Shown: one piece after another, positions 25,733 through 33,959 of the stretch | Layout of the letters: every line of letters starts with the position of its first letter | Numbering within the stretch: the first letter of the stretch is position 1 | Source of the DNA: PFL35 sp041550515 | GTDB lineage: Archaea; Thermoplasmatota; E2; DHVEG-1 | Assembly: GCA_041550515.1 (NCBI GenBank) | Contig: JBFEOQ010000014.1 | Location: 1 to 36,065 of the forward strand | Direction of reading: 5' to 3' | DNA length: 36,065 bases | Program-made: the position numbers and the translations under genes | The notes under the pieces: generated by a model | Seen by the model: the letters and a program-made list of their open reading frames with translations, nothing else | Database searches by the model: none | What the model was told of the DNA's origin: nothing

Positions 25733-26368
25733 ATGAAAAAAAATAATTCCTTTGTATTAGATGTCCCATATTATAAACAATCTCGACAGTATACATGTGG
25801 ACCTGCGGCTTTAATGATGGTAATGAAATATTGGGATAAAAAAATTGAATTCTCTAAAAGTATTGAATTTGATATATGGTTAAAAAGTAATCCTTTACTA
25901 TTTCTTGGGGGTACTCTTCAGTATGGTTTAGCTAAGACAGCCATGAAAAAAGGTTTTAAAACTGAAATTTATCAAAAGAAAAATTTTTCAGAATCTTATT
26001 TAAAATTTCGAAGTTTCATTAATTTATATGAAAATATTGTTTCTTTTGGAGTACGTCATTCAAAGATTCCATTTTTCATTGGTAGAGATACATTTGATGT
26101 TATTAAGGAAGCTTTAGAAAAAGGAATACCACCATTAGTTTTTATAAATCTTAAACCTTTAATCAATGAAAATGTTTTTCACTGGGTGGTTGTAACTGGA
26201 ATGAATAAAGATATTGTCTATTTAAATGATCCATATATTCCAAGGAATTCTATTCTTGATATAAAAAAAAATTATCCAGTGGATATAAAATTTTTTAATA
26301 TGGCTACTGCTACTGATAGCTTTTCAAATCTTCGTTTATCCCCTTGTGTTGTTTTGGTATATAAATAA
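25733..26368 (+). CDS. C39-like (DUF3335-type) papain-fold peptidase
   Basis: This 211-residue protein has no membrane segment, so it is likely cytoplasmic. It shows Q16 and C22 in VPYYKQSRQYTCGPAALMMV, H150 in NVFHWVVVTG and D166 in LNDPY, the full catalytic set of the bacteriocin-processing C39 family. Length and C-terminal LSPCVVLVY fit the stand-alone C39-like family (DUF3335). C39 enzymes of peptide exporters cut after double-glycine leaders; stand-alone members are poorly known. It is coupled to the radical SAM gene before it. No short precursor peptide frame is seen within 170 bases on either side. Confidence 0.75.
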   Translation: MKKNNSFVLDVPYYKQSRQYTCGPAALMMVMKYWDKKIEFSKSIEFDIWLKSNPLLFLGGTLQYGLAKTAMKKGFKTEIYQKKNFSESYLKFRSFINLYENIVSFGVRHSKIPFFIGRDTFDVIKEALEKGIPPLVFINLKPLINENVFHWVVVTGMNKDIVYLNDPYIPRNSILDIKKNYPVDIKFFNMATATDSFSNLRLSPCVVLVYK

Positions 26369-26419
26369 GAATAAAATATTTTTTATAGATTTTTTTGTTT
26401 GAACCAATAAATTTATTTA

Positions 26420-26433
26420 TTAACAGCTGTTAA
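26420..26433. repeat. Perfect 14-base palindrome upstream of the metallopeptidase gene
   Basis: TTAACAGCTGTTAA reads the same on both strands. It lies 50 bases after the C39-like stop and about 100 bases before the next ATG. It could be an operator for a dimeric regulator, but a palindrome of this size can also arise by chance. Confidence 0.3.
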
Positions 26434-26536
26434 CTAATTTTCTTAAAAAGATAGATGAGGTAAGATTAACTTAAAAGAAATATTTATATAAATTGTTTTA
26501 TATAATAATTATAGAGTTTAGCAAAAAGGTTATAGA

Positions 26537-28420
26537 ATGAATAAGAAAAATAGAACATTATTATTAGGTTTGATAATAACAGCAATTATTATTATATCAT
26601 CAACTTTTGTATTTATCCAATATACTAAGGAAGAAAATCATGAAGAAGAAAAGGAGGATATAAAGGAAATAGATAATAGAATTAATCCTTTAACAAATCA
26701 AGGTTTGATTTTAGAGGTACAACGTATTAGACATAGAGGTCTTCTTAGTCAAATAATTAAAATTGGAAATGAATGGAAACAAAAACCAAAATTTTATTTT
26801 ATTAGTAATATTGATAACACTGAATATGTTAGTAAAGATGTTGTGGCTGCTGGTGCAGAAAGTGAAATACTTTTTAACACTTGGGATACTTTTTTACAAG
26901 AAAATAAGATTATGGAAGATACTAAGGAGGAGCAGGATAAATCTATTGTAAAACTAACAATTGTTGAAAGAATTCCAGTTGGATTGTTAGGTCGTAGATC
27001 ACAAGATATTGATAGAGATGAAATATTAGTAACTTATGATTATCGTACAGGTCGTTGGACAGGTGATGATAGTTTTATGGATGATGATGGCTATGGTCAT
27101 TATCTTGGTGAAACATTTGAAGTTTGGTTTAAGATATATCAAACCGATTATGATCTAGATGGAATACCATATTGGATTGAAGTAAATGTACTTGATACAA
27201 ATCCTACAATTGATGATAGTAAAAAAGATCCTGATAATGATGGAATCCCAACAAGTTGGGAATGGGAATGGGGATATGATCCATTTATTTGGGATGATCA
27301 TGAACATTTAGACCCAGATATTGATGGAATAGAAAATATTGAAGAGTTTCAAATGCAGAAATGGTTTGCAGATCCTTATCAACGAGATATTTATATTGAA
27401 TCGGATGGTATGGAACGTGGTGGTCTTTTTGATCCACCTCATGTTTTTTATGAAGAATCAGAACAAATAATAATTGAACGTTATTCTCAGCATGGTATAA
27501 CTGTATATATTGATAGTGGTTGGCCAGATGGACCAATAAATGGTGGAGGAGAACTTTTACCTCATATAGAGACTATTTCCCAAGATTCTGGTATGATGCT
27601 ACAGTTTTATAGACATAATTTTGCTGATGAAAGAAAAGGAATTTTTAGATATATGCTAACTGGACATAATACAGGTTTTTGTCATCCTTCAGTATCTAAT
27701 AAATATGACACTTTTGCAATTGATAATAGTCTAAAAAAACTGATTAATCGTGCTGCGTTTACACCCCGAACCCAAAGAATAATATTAGCTGCGGCAGGTA
27801 TGCATGAACTAGGCCATTCAATGGGTTTTGGTTCATGGTCATTTGCTGGAATTGACAATAGGACATTATATTCTGATAAAAGAGGATTTCTAGATAAATG
27901 GGGAGGTTATCAAAGTGTTATGAACTATGGTTATATATTTGATAGGAAATTATTAGATTATTCTAATGGTGACGATGGTGCACCTTATGATCAAGATGAT
28001 TGGAGCAAACTTTATTTACCTACATTCCAAGAAAATGCAGAAGTGATTGAAGGACCAAATTATGCTGAGCTTGAAAGTTTTGAAGAAAAAGTTGCGGCAA
28101 TTGTTGATAAAGTAGCAGATCCAAGACTTCAAGGATGGGAATATAACGAAAATATAACCAATAAATTAACATTTAGTTCTTATAATATAAAAACAATATA
28201 TACTGGACAAGCTGAATTTCTTGTTCTAATGAATAAAAATAATAATTCTAATATATATTCAAATGAAAGAAATATTCGGGTTTATTTCAAACCTAATGTA
28301 TTGCCAGTATATTCTGATTGGAGTCTTATCTGTGAAGGAACTTATGATAATTTAAATGATAGTTTTTATTTCTATTCAAGTCAAGAAATAATTGATATGT
28401 TAATGAATTCTATCAATTAA
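26537..28420 (+). CDS. Membrane-anchored zinc metallopeptidase with calcium-binding repeats
   Basis: The 627 residues begin with one hydrophobic helix (about 8-28) and an acidic stalk. A mixed region (50-200) is followed by thrombospondin-3/EF-like repeats (about 203-267: DYDLDGIP, DPDNDGIP, DPDIDGIE) that should bind calcium. The catalytic domain has HELGH (H423, E424, H427) followed by SMGF, and a Met-turn-like SVMNYGY (M462). In true metzincins a third ligand comes at the end of HExxHxxGxxH; here that place is a serine, so the third ligand must come from elsewhere or activity is altered. It should act outside the cell. AGGTTA stands seven bases before the ATG. It is probably transcribed alone. 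Confidence 0.7.
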   Translation: MNKKNRTLLLGLIITAIIIISSTFVFIQYTKEENHEEEKEDIKEIDNRINPLTNQGLILEVQRIRHRGLLSQIIKIGNEWKQKPKFYFISNIDNTEYVSKDVVAAGAESEILFNTWDTFLQENKIMEDTKEEQDKSIVKLTIVERIPVGLLGRRSQDIDRDEILVTYDYRTGRWTGDDSFMDDDGYGHYLGETFEVWFKIYQTDYDLDGIPYWIEVNVLDTNPTIDDSKKDPDNDGIPTSWEWEWGYDPFIWDDHEHLDPDIDGIENIEEFQMQKWFADPYQRDIYIESDGMERGGLFDPPHVFYEESEQIIIERYSQHGITVYIDSGWPDGPINGGGELLPHIETISQDSGMMLQFYRHNFADERKGIFRYMLTGHNTGFCHPSVSNKYDTFAIDNSLKKLINRAAFTPRTQRIILAAAGMHELGHSMGFGSWSFAGIDNRTLYSDKRGFLDKWGGYQSVMNYGYIFDRKLLDYSNGDDGAPYDQDDWSKLYLPTFQENAEVIEGPNYAELESFEEKVAAIVDKVADPRLQGWEYNENITNKLTFSSYNIKTIYTGQAEFLVLMNKNNNSNIYSNERNIRVYFKPNVLPVYSDWSLICEGTYDNLNDSFYFYSSQEIIDMLMNSIN

Positions 28421-28626
28421 ATTTTTATTTCTTTTTAAAATTAGAGAAACTTAATTTTTTTTTTTTAATATCCGATTTTTACCATTTTTTTAATAAACGT
28501 AGATTTTAAAAATAATAATTCAAATAATATTTACGCTATAAAATTTATAAAATAATTTATTAGGGGGATTAATTTTAATAATAATTAAAATTTAAATAGG
28601 AGTAATTTTTTCGGCTATATGATAAT
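28421..28626. other. Intergenic region upstream of mscS
   Basis: 206 bases of AT-rich DNA with no gene. Two TATA-like stretches are seen: CTATAAAATTTATAAAATA at about 28534-28552, and AATTAAAATTTAAAT at about 28582-28596. The nearer one would start the transcript close to the mscS ATG. GGAG at about 28599-28602 is too far from that ATG to serve it. An out-of-frame ATG (28619) opens a five-codon frame that overlaps the start. Confidence 0.3.
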
Positions 28627-29730
28627 ATGGATATAAAAGATATTTCTAATAATATTAATCAGTGGATTAATGAAACTTTTAATTTTGAGAATCTAGTATA
28701 TGGTGAATTTATCTGGTCGCTAATACTACTAATTTTATTTTTTATTATAGGTTGGCTTGTTTCCCATATTTTTGAACATTATTTTTTAAGATGGTCAAAA
28801 AAAACAAAGACAACACTTGATGATGAAATCTTAAAAAATGTTAAAAGACCAATTCATATTCTTGTGATTTTCTTTGGTATTTATCTTTCAATTAACAATA
28901 TTAGTCTTCTATATGATTATATAGACAAAAATATTGTTGATACGATTTTTCTTTTAATTGAGATTTTTTTAATTGCTTATATTTTTACAAGAATAACAAA
29001 TGTACTATTTTCTTGGTATGCTAGAAGACAAGAACGTATAAAAAAACAAAGTCAACATGTATTATATGTTTTTCGTGGCATCTTAAATGGAATGGTTTAT
29101 CTTATTGCTTTTTTTATTTTTATGGCTATTGCTGGAATAGATTTAACAGGTTTAGCAATAGGAGGAGCTGCAACAGCAATAGTAATAGGATTTGCATTAC
29201 AGCATGTACTTAGTGATTTCTTCAGTGCCTTTTCAATATATTTTGATCGACCATTTGAAATTGGAGATTTTATTATTATCGGTGATCACTCTGGAACAGT
29301 AACAAAAATTGGTATGAAATCTACTCGTTTACAGTTGTTACAAGGTGAAGAATTAATCGTACCAAATAAGGAGTTAACCACTGTAAGTATTAGAAATTTC
29401 AAAAAAATGAATAAAAGGAGAGTTGAGTTTTCTTTTGGAGTAACATATGATACACCTCTTAAAAAATTGAGAAAAATACCAGATATTATTGCATCAATTA
29501 TAAATCCTGAAAAACTTAAATATGTTCATAAATTAGACAGAGTTCATTTTACAGAATTTGGTGATTTTAGTTTAAATTTTAATATAATTTATTATCTAAA
29601 TACAAAAGATTATGCAAAATATAGAGATACACAACAAGAAATTAATTTTCAAATAAAGGATGCATTTGAAAAAGATGGAATCGAAATGGCATTCCCAACT
29701 CAAACTATACAACTTAATAAATCAAATTAA
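28627..29730 (+). CDS. mscS: Small-conductance mechanosensitive channel (MscS family)
   Basis: MscS channels open under membrane tension and let small solutes out after osmotic downshock. The 367 residues have an N-terminal domain with several membrane helices (about 28-52, 75-95, 105-128). The pore helix is rich in Gly and Ala (LAIGGAATAIVIGFALQHVLSDFFSA, about 175-200). The beta domain follows with RPFEIGDFIIIGDHSGTVTKIG and LIVPNKELTT, then the cytoplasmic alpha/beta vestibule. The Gly/Ala pore helix and the VPN motif are strongly conserved in the family. It heads a four-gene unit with a HAD phosphatase 21 bases behind, then two glycosyltransferases, which points to osmotic balance. Confidence 0.9.
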   Translation: MDIKDISNNINQWINETFNFENLVYGEFIWSLILLILFFIIGWLVSHIFEHYFLRWSKKTKTTLDDEILKNVKRPIHILVIFFGIYLSINNISLLYDYIDKNIVDTIFLLIEIFLIAYIFTRITNVLFSWYARRQERIKKQSQHVLYVFRGILNGMVYLIAFFIFMAIAGIDLTGLAIGGAATAIVIGFALQHVLSDFFSAFSIYFDRPFEIGDFIIIGDHSGTVTKIGMKSTRLQLLQGEELIVPNKELTTVSIRNFKKMNKRRVEFSFGVTYDTPLKKLRKIPDIIASIINPEKLKYVHKLDRVHFTEFGDFSLNFNIIYYLNTKDYAKYRDTQQEINFQIKDAFEKDGIEMAFPTQTIQLNKSN

Positions 29731-29751
29731 AAAATTAATAAAATATATGAT

Positions 29752-30411
29752 ATGATGAATCAAACTTTCAAAATTGTAGTGTTTGACATGGATGGTACTC
29801 TTCTTAAAGAAAGAACTATCTTTGTTTTTGCAGAAAAAAAAGGATTTATTGATGATTTACTCTATATAATCAATAACAACCAAATAAAATCATATGAAAA
29901 AAGTATTAAAATAGCAAAATTACTGAAAGGAATGGATTGTAGAGATCTTCTTAGTTTATTCAGGAAAATTTCTTTGCAGGATTATACAGAACATGTAATA
30001 AAAAAACTGAAAGATTTTGATATTAAAACTGCAATTGCTACAAACAGTTATCGCTTTTTTGCAAATGATTTAAAAAATCGATTAGGAATTGATTATCTTT
30101 TTGCTAATGATCTTGTTATAAGAGATAACATTATCACTGGTGAATTAATAATACATAACAAATATCTTAATTTGAAATATGATTATTGCAAACAACATTC
30201 CATATGTAAAAGTCATGTATTAGATTATATATGTAACAAATTGAGGATAAATCCTGATGAAATTATTGCAGTTGGTGATGGCGAAATTGATATATGTATG
30301 TTAAAAAAAGCAGGAATAGGAATAGCTTTTAAAGCTCCAGAAAATGTACAACAAAATGCTTATACTAGTACAGATGATTTAAGGTCTGTGTTAGATTATA
30401 TTAGGATTTGA
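29752..30411 (+). CDS. HAD phosphatase (phosphoserine phosphatase-like)
   Basis: This 219-residue HAD hydrolase has motif I DMDGT (D12, D14), motif II ATNS (T97), the lysine of motif III near K153 and motif IV GDGEID (D176, D180). A helical cap lies between motifs I and II (about 25-80), which makes it a type I HAD of the phosphoserine-phosphatase sort. Phosphatases for glucosyl- or mannosyl-3-phosphoglycerate are also HAD or phosphomutase-like proteins, and the gene sits four bases before a glucosyl-3-phosphoglycerate synthase-like gene. Removal of the phosphate from that product is therefore the best guess. Phosphoserine or another sugar phosphate remains possible. Two ATG codons stand in tandem at the start (29752, 29755). 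Confidence 0.8.
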   Translation: MMNQTFKIVVFDMDGTLLKERTIFVFAEKKGFIDDLLYIINNNQIKSYEKSIKIAKLLKGMDCRDLLSLFRKISLQDYTEHVIKKLKDFDIKTAIATNSYRFFANDLKNRLGIDYLFANDLVIRDNIITGELIIHNKYLNLKYDYCKQHSICKSHVLDYICNKLRINPDEIIAVGDGEIDICMLKKAGIGIAFKAPENVQQNAYTSTDDLRSVLDYIRI

Positions 30412-30415
30412 TATT

Positions 30416-31618
30416 ATGGATATAAAACAGGAAGAAATTACTACCTTGCATGATTTACAAGTAAATAAAAAACATCTAATGAAAAATGTTAGTGACATTG
30501 CAATTGAAAGACCTGTCACAATAATTATACCTATGCTTTATAGAGAAATAAAAAGCGATGCTTTAGATAATATTTTATTTCATTTAAATAAATGTACATA
30601 TTTGAAAGAAGTCATTATACCATTAGCTGCAAAAAACAAGGAGGAATTTAATCATGTAAAACGTTTTTTTTCACGTTTAAAAATTTCAAAACTATTAATA
30701 TGGTGTAATGGACCAAAAATAACAAATGTTTTAACTCAATTGAAATCTCAAGGATTAGATTTAATTAGTATTAGTGGAAAAGGACGTGATGTATGGATTG
30801 CACTTGGAATTGCAAGTATAGAATCTTATGGAATTGTAATTCATGATGCTGATATTCAGAGTTATAATGAAATGATTCCAACAAAGCTTTTATATCCTAT
30901 TTTAGATCCAGAGCTTGATTTTAAATTTAACAAAGGATACTATGCTAGAACAGATATAAATAAAAAATTACTTTATGGTCGTGTATTTAGATTATTTCTT
31001 GATCCTCTTCTTAAATCAATTATTGATGTATTAGGAGAAGAAACTGATTTTATTCGTTTTCTACGTTCATTTCGATATCCACTTTCAGGAGAATTTGCTT
31101 TAACCAGTGATTTAGCACGAGATCTTGATATACCATATGGATGGGGGATTGAAATAGGAATCATGGCTGAGATATATAGAAATATAGCTATGAAAAGAGT
31201 TTGTCAAACTGATCTAGGTTTTTATGATCATAAACATCAGGAAATTGGAGATTCCAGTAAAGGACTTGTAAAAATGTCAGGAGATATTTTTAAAACTTTA
31301 CTGAGGATTTTAATTGAAGAGGATCATATTCAATTTTCCAGACAATTTTTATTATCACTCAGAGTTTTGTATCTTAGAAATGCTCAAAACTCGATTAAAA
31401 AATATCATGCTGATGCTCATTTTAATAATATTAGCTATGATAGACACCTAGAAGAAACAATAGTGGAACAATTTAGTGATGAACTTATAAATGCTGGAAA
31501 TAAATATATGCTTCAACCCGTGTATACTCGTTTACCTGATTGGTTGAGAACAATGTCCGCAAAAAGAAAAATTAGAGAAGAACTACTTGAAACTATACTT
31601 CAAGAAAATGAGATATGA
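30416..31618 (+). CDS. GT81 glycosyltransferase, glucosyl-3-phosphoglycerate synthase-like
   Basis: GpgS moves glucose from a nucleotide donor to 3-phosphoglycerate, the first step to glucosylglycerate. This 400-residue GT-A enzyme has VTIIIPMLYRE near the start, ISGKGRDVWIALG (119-131), the metal-binding HDADI (D144, D146), the family signature YPLSGEFA (221-228), GWGIEIGIM and TDLGFYDHKHQ (H272, H274). About 100 extra residues at the C-terminus go beyond the bacterial enzyme. The start follows the HAD stop by four bases; the stop overlaps the next ATG as ATGA. The donor (GDP- or UDP-glucose, or a mannose donor) cannot be read from the sequence. Confidence 0.8.
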   Translation: MDIKQEEITTLHDLQVNKKHLMKNVSDIAIERPVTIIIPMLYREIKSDALDNILFHLNKCTYLKEVIIPLAAKNKEEFNHVKRFFSRLKISKLLIWCNGPKITNVLTQLKSQGLDLISISGKGRDVWIALGIASIESYGIVIHDADIQSYNEMIPTKLLYPILDPELDFKFNKGYYARTDINKKLLYGRVFRLFLDPLLKSIIDVLGEETDFIRFLRSFRYPLSGEFALTSDLARDLDIPYGWGIEIGIMAEIYRNIAMKRVCQTDLGFYDHKHQEIGDSSKGLVKMSGDIFKTLLRILIEEDHIQFSRQFLLSLRVLYLRNAQNSIKKYHADAHFNNISYDRHLEETIVEQFSDELINAGNKYMLQPVYTRLPDWLRTMSAKRKIREELLETILQENEI

Positions 31619-32853
31619 AAACAATGAATCAAGAAAAAATTAAATTAAAAAAAGAAACGATAAAATGTTGTCAAGAAATAAGAAACCTTGATATTATCAT
31701 TGGTGTATTATGTAAAAATGTCGAAACAACGGTATTAAATGTGCTTAATGTAATCAATGAAGGTTTACATCAATCCTTTCCAGATTATAAAAAAGCAATT
31801 GTCGTTTCTGTTGGAAATTCAACAGATAAAACAATGGATGTATTGAATCTTTTTCAACCTTATAGTACTGTTTCAAAAATAGTATGTCAGGATGTTACAG
31901 AAGGTGGTAAAGGTGCAGGAGTTTTAACAATTTTTGAAATTGCTCACGAAACAAAAGCGAAATGCGTTGTACTTATAGATGGTGATCTATTAAGTATAAA
32001 ACCAGTATGGATACCAACAATTACAAATCCTATAATATTTGGAAGGGCGGATTTAACAGTACCTTATTATATTAGACATAAACATGATGGTGTAATTACA
32101 AACAACCTTGTTTATCCTTTGACTAGAGCATTATATGGTTTAGATATTAGACAACCAATAGCTGGTGAATTTGCAATATCAAAAAATTTATATGAAATTT
32201 TACGTAAACATCCCCTTTTTCCACTAGATTTTGGTATTGACATTTTTATTGTGACTGTTGCAGCAGCAAAAGAAATGAGGATAAAAGAAGGATTGTATTC
32301 ACTAAAAATTCACGAATCAACATCGAGATATTTAGAACCGGAAAAAATCCTCATTCCTATGTTTAAAAAAGTGACTAGAACAATGTTTGATTTAGCAAAA
32401 TATTATGAAATTTTTTGGAAAAGTAGATCCCGAATTATAACAAAATCATTTTATCAAAAAAGCTATAGTAAGAAACCAGTTACTGTTAAAGTAGATATTA
32501 ATAAACTAAAACAATCTTATTATGAAGAATATTTCTCTAAAAAAGATATAATCAAAAAAATCCTCCCAGAGGAAATAGCGACTAATCTTGATAAAACTAT
32601 AAATAATCATGGATTCTTTGATTCTGATCTTTGGTCAAAAGTTGTATATAACTATTTATCAGCTTATAAATACGTGGGAAATAATTTAAAAAAAAATTCA
32701 TTACTTGATTCATTAAAAACACTATGGATAGGTCGTTTTGTTAGTTATGTAAAAGAAACAGAAAATATGGATATTAGTGAATCAGAATTAGTTTTGCAAA
32801 AACAAGCAGAAACTTTTGAAAAAAATTTTAATTATTTACTCTCTATCTATTAA
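31615..32853 (+). CDS. Second GT-A glycosyltransferase, GT81/mannosylglycerate-synthase-like
   Basis: This 412-residue GT-A enzyme shares with its neighbour the plan GGKGAG (97-102), metal-binding DGD (D122, D124) and QPIAGEFA (180-187), then LDFGIDIFIVT and KIHEST (H233). It is otherwise quite different and is not a recent copy. The QP-GE and GID lines also recall the mannosylglycerate synthase of Rhodothermus (GT78), so it may add a sugar to glycerate, to glucosylglycerate or to a lipid. The start is the ATG at 31615, which overlaps the previous stop; an ATG at 31624 is an alternative. It ends the MscS unit and its stop faces the transporter gene only six bases away. Confidence 0.7.
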   Translation: MKTMNQEKIKLKKETIKCCQEIRNLDIIIGVLCKNVETTVLNVLNVINEGLHQSFPDYKKAIVVSVGNSTDKTMDVLNLFQPYSTVSKIVCQDVTEGGKGAGVLTIFEIAHETKAKCVVLIDGDLLSIKPVWIPTITNPIIFGRADLTVPYYIRHKHDGVITNNLVYPLTRALYGLDIRQPIAGEFAISKNLYEILRKHPLFPLDFGIDIFIVTVAAAKEMRIKEGLYSLKIHESTSRYLEPEKILIPMFKKVTRTMFDLAKYYEIFWKSRSRIITKSFYQKSYSKKPVTVKVDINKLKQSYYEEYFSKKDIIKKILPEEIATNLDKTINNHGFFDSDLWSKVVYNYLSAYKYVGNNLKKNSLLDSLKTLWIGRFVSYVKETENMDISESELVLQKQAETFEKNFNYLLSIY

Positions 32854-32859
32854 TAAACA

Positions 32860-33753
32860 TTAATCTAATTTATCTTTTTCAGCAAGAGTAATTGTAAGTC
32901 TTTCAACTTCAGGAAAAACCGATCGTACTTTTTTAATAACTTTTTTTTTAACTTCATTAAAATCCTTAATCGTCAAATCACATGAAACTTTTAGTTCAAG
33001 TTCACCTTGATAAATAGGACCAGATTTCCTTAATCTAATTAGATACGCAGATTCAACATTTTCAACTTCTTCTGCAATTTTTTTAATCATATAACTTCTA
33101 TCAATACATTCTCTATCACAAGCATCAACAAGCATATAACTTGATTCTTTAATTGCTGCAAAACCAATAGTTACAATTATTCCAGCAATAATAAAACCAA
33201 CAATTGCATCAGCAATAATAAAACCATAAGATGCTAAAATTAATGCAACGACTGCTAAACCCGAAGCAATACCATCTTTTATAGTATTAAATGCTTCAAG
33301 TTTTACAGAACTCATTTTTGACTTTTTAACTTTCACATACTTATAAGTACCAAGAAAAATTGCAATAACTGCTGCGATAAATGCAATAAAGGCACCAAGA
33401 ATAGGTGTATTTATAGGATGAGGATTAATAAGCTGATTATATGATCTAAAAATAATAAATATTGCTAGCCCAATCATTACAACAGCAGCAAGTGCTGAAG
33501 CAAGGTTTTCCATTTTGTAATAACCATAATGAAATTTTTCATTAGCTGGTTTTTTAAAAAATAATAAGCCAACCCAAACAACAGCAGATACAAAACCATC
33601 CCCAATGCAATCTATACCATTTGCAGTAAGTGCTATACTTTTAGATATGGTTTCACCTAGTATTATCTGAATAAGACCTAAGATAACTAATATTATAGTT
33701 GTAATACCAGCTAATTTATCTGCTTTTTCTACAAATTGGTTTACTTCTTTCAT
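32860..33753 (-). CDS. Cation diffusion facilitator family metal exporter
   Basis: CDF proteins export divalent metals in exchange for protons and work as dimers. The 297 residues have six membrane helices (about 14-34, 40-65, 83-103, 115-137, 160-180, 182-205) and a cytoplasmic ferredoxin-like domain (about 210-290). In helix 2 the metal site reads D48-x3-D52. In helix 5 it reads N156-x3-D160, where zinc exporters usually have a His. An Asn or Asp at that place is seen in manganese- or iron-type members, so a metal other than zinc is possible. The ATG has no ribosome site. It stands opposite to both neighbours. Confidence 0.85.
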   Translation of the reverse strand: MKEVNQFVEKADKLAGITTIILVILGLIQIILGETISKSIALTANGIDCIGDGFVSAVVWVGLLFFKKPANEKFHYGYYKMENLASALAAVVMIGLAIFIIFRSYNQLINPHPINTPILGAFIAFIAAVIAIFLGTYKYVKVKKSKMSSVKLEAFNTIKDGIASGLAVVALILASYGFIIADAIVGFIIAGIIVTIGFAAIKESSYMLVDACDRECIDRSYMIKKIAEEVENVESAYLIRLRKSGPIYQGELELKVSCDLTIKDFNEVKKKVIKKVRSVFPEVERLTITLAEKDKLD

Positions 33754-33959
33754 AAATATTTGTATTAGAGAACAAAAACAGATTATTGAATTTTTTTATC
33801 TTTTTATAAGATTCAAACCTATCTAGATTATTCACTCTTTAATAAGTAATTATTTTCAGATTTTAAATTAATTTATAGATAGATGATCAAAGTAATCTAA
33901 TCATTGAAAAGCATCTGATTATATTGTAAAATATTTATTAAAGGAATACATACGATGTT
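33754..33959. other. Divergent intergenic region between CDF and DASS genes
   Basis: 206 AT-rich bases with no reading frame worth calling. A TATA-like AAAATATTTATT is at about 33929-33940 for the plus-strand transporter, and a weak AT box around 33780-33790 for the minus-strand exporter. No operator-like palindrome stands out. Confidence 0.3.

Noticed and set aside
24395..26536. Search for a RiPP precursor peptide around the radical SAM/C39 pair
   Set aside because: The gaps of 25, 23 and 168 bases hold no frame longer than a few codons on the plus strand, so no precursor is called.
31615..32853. Second glycosyltransferase as a tandem copy of the first
   Set aside because: Both share the GT-A plan and a P-(L/I)-(S/A)-GEFA line, but the rest differs strongly, so recent duplication is not supported.
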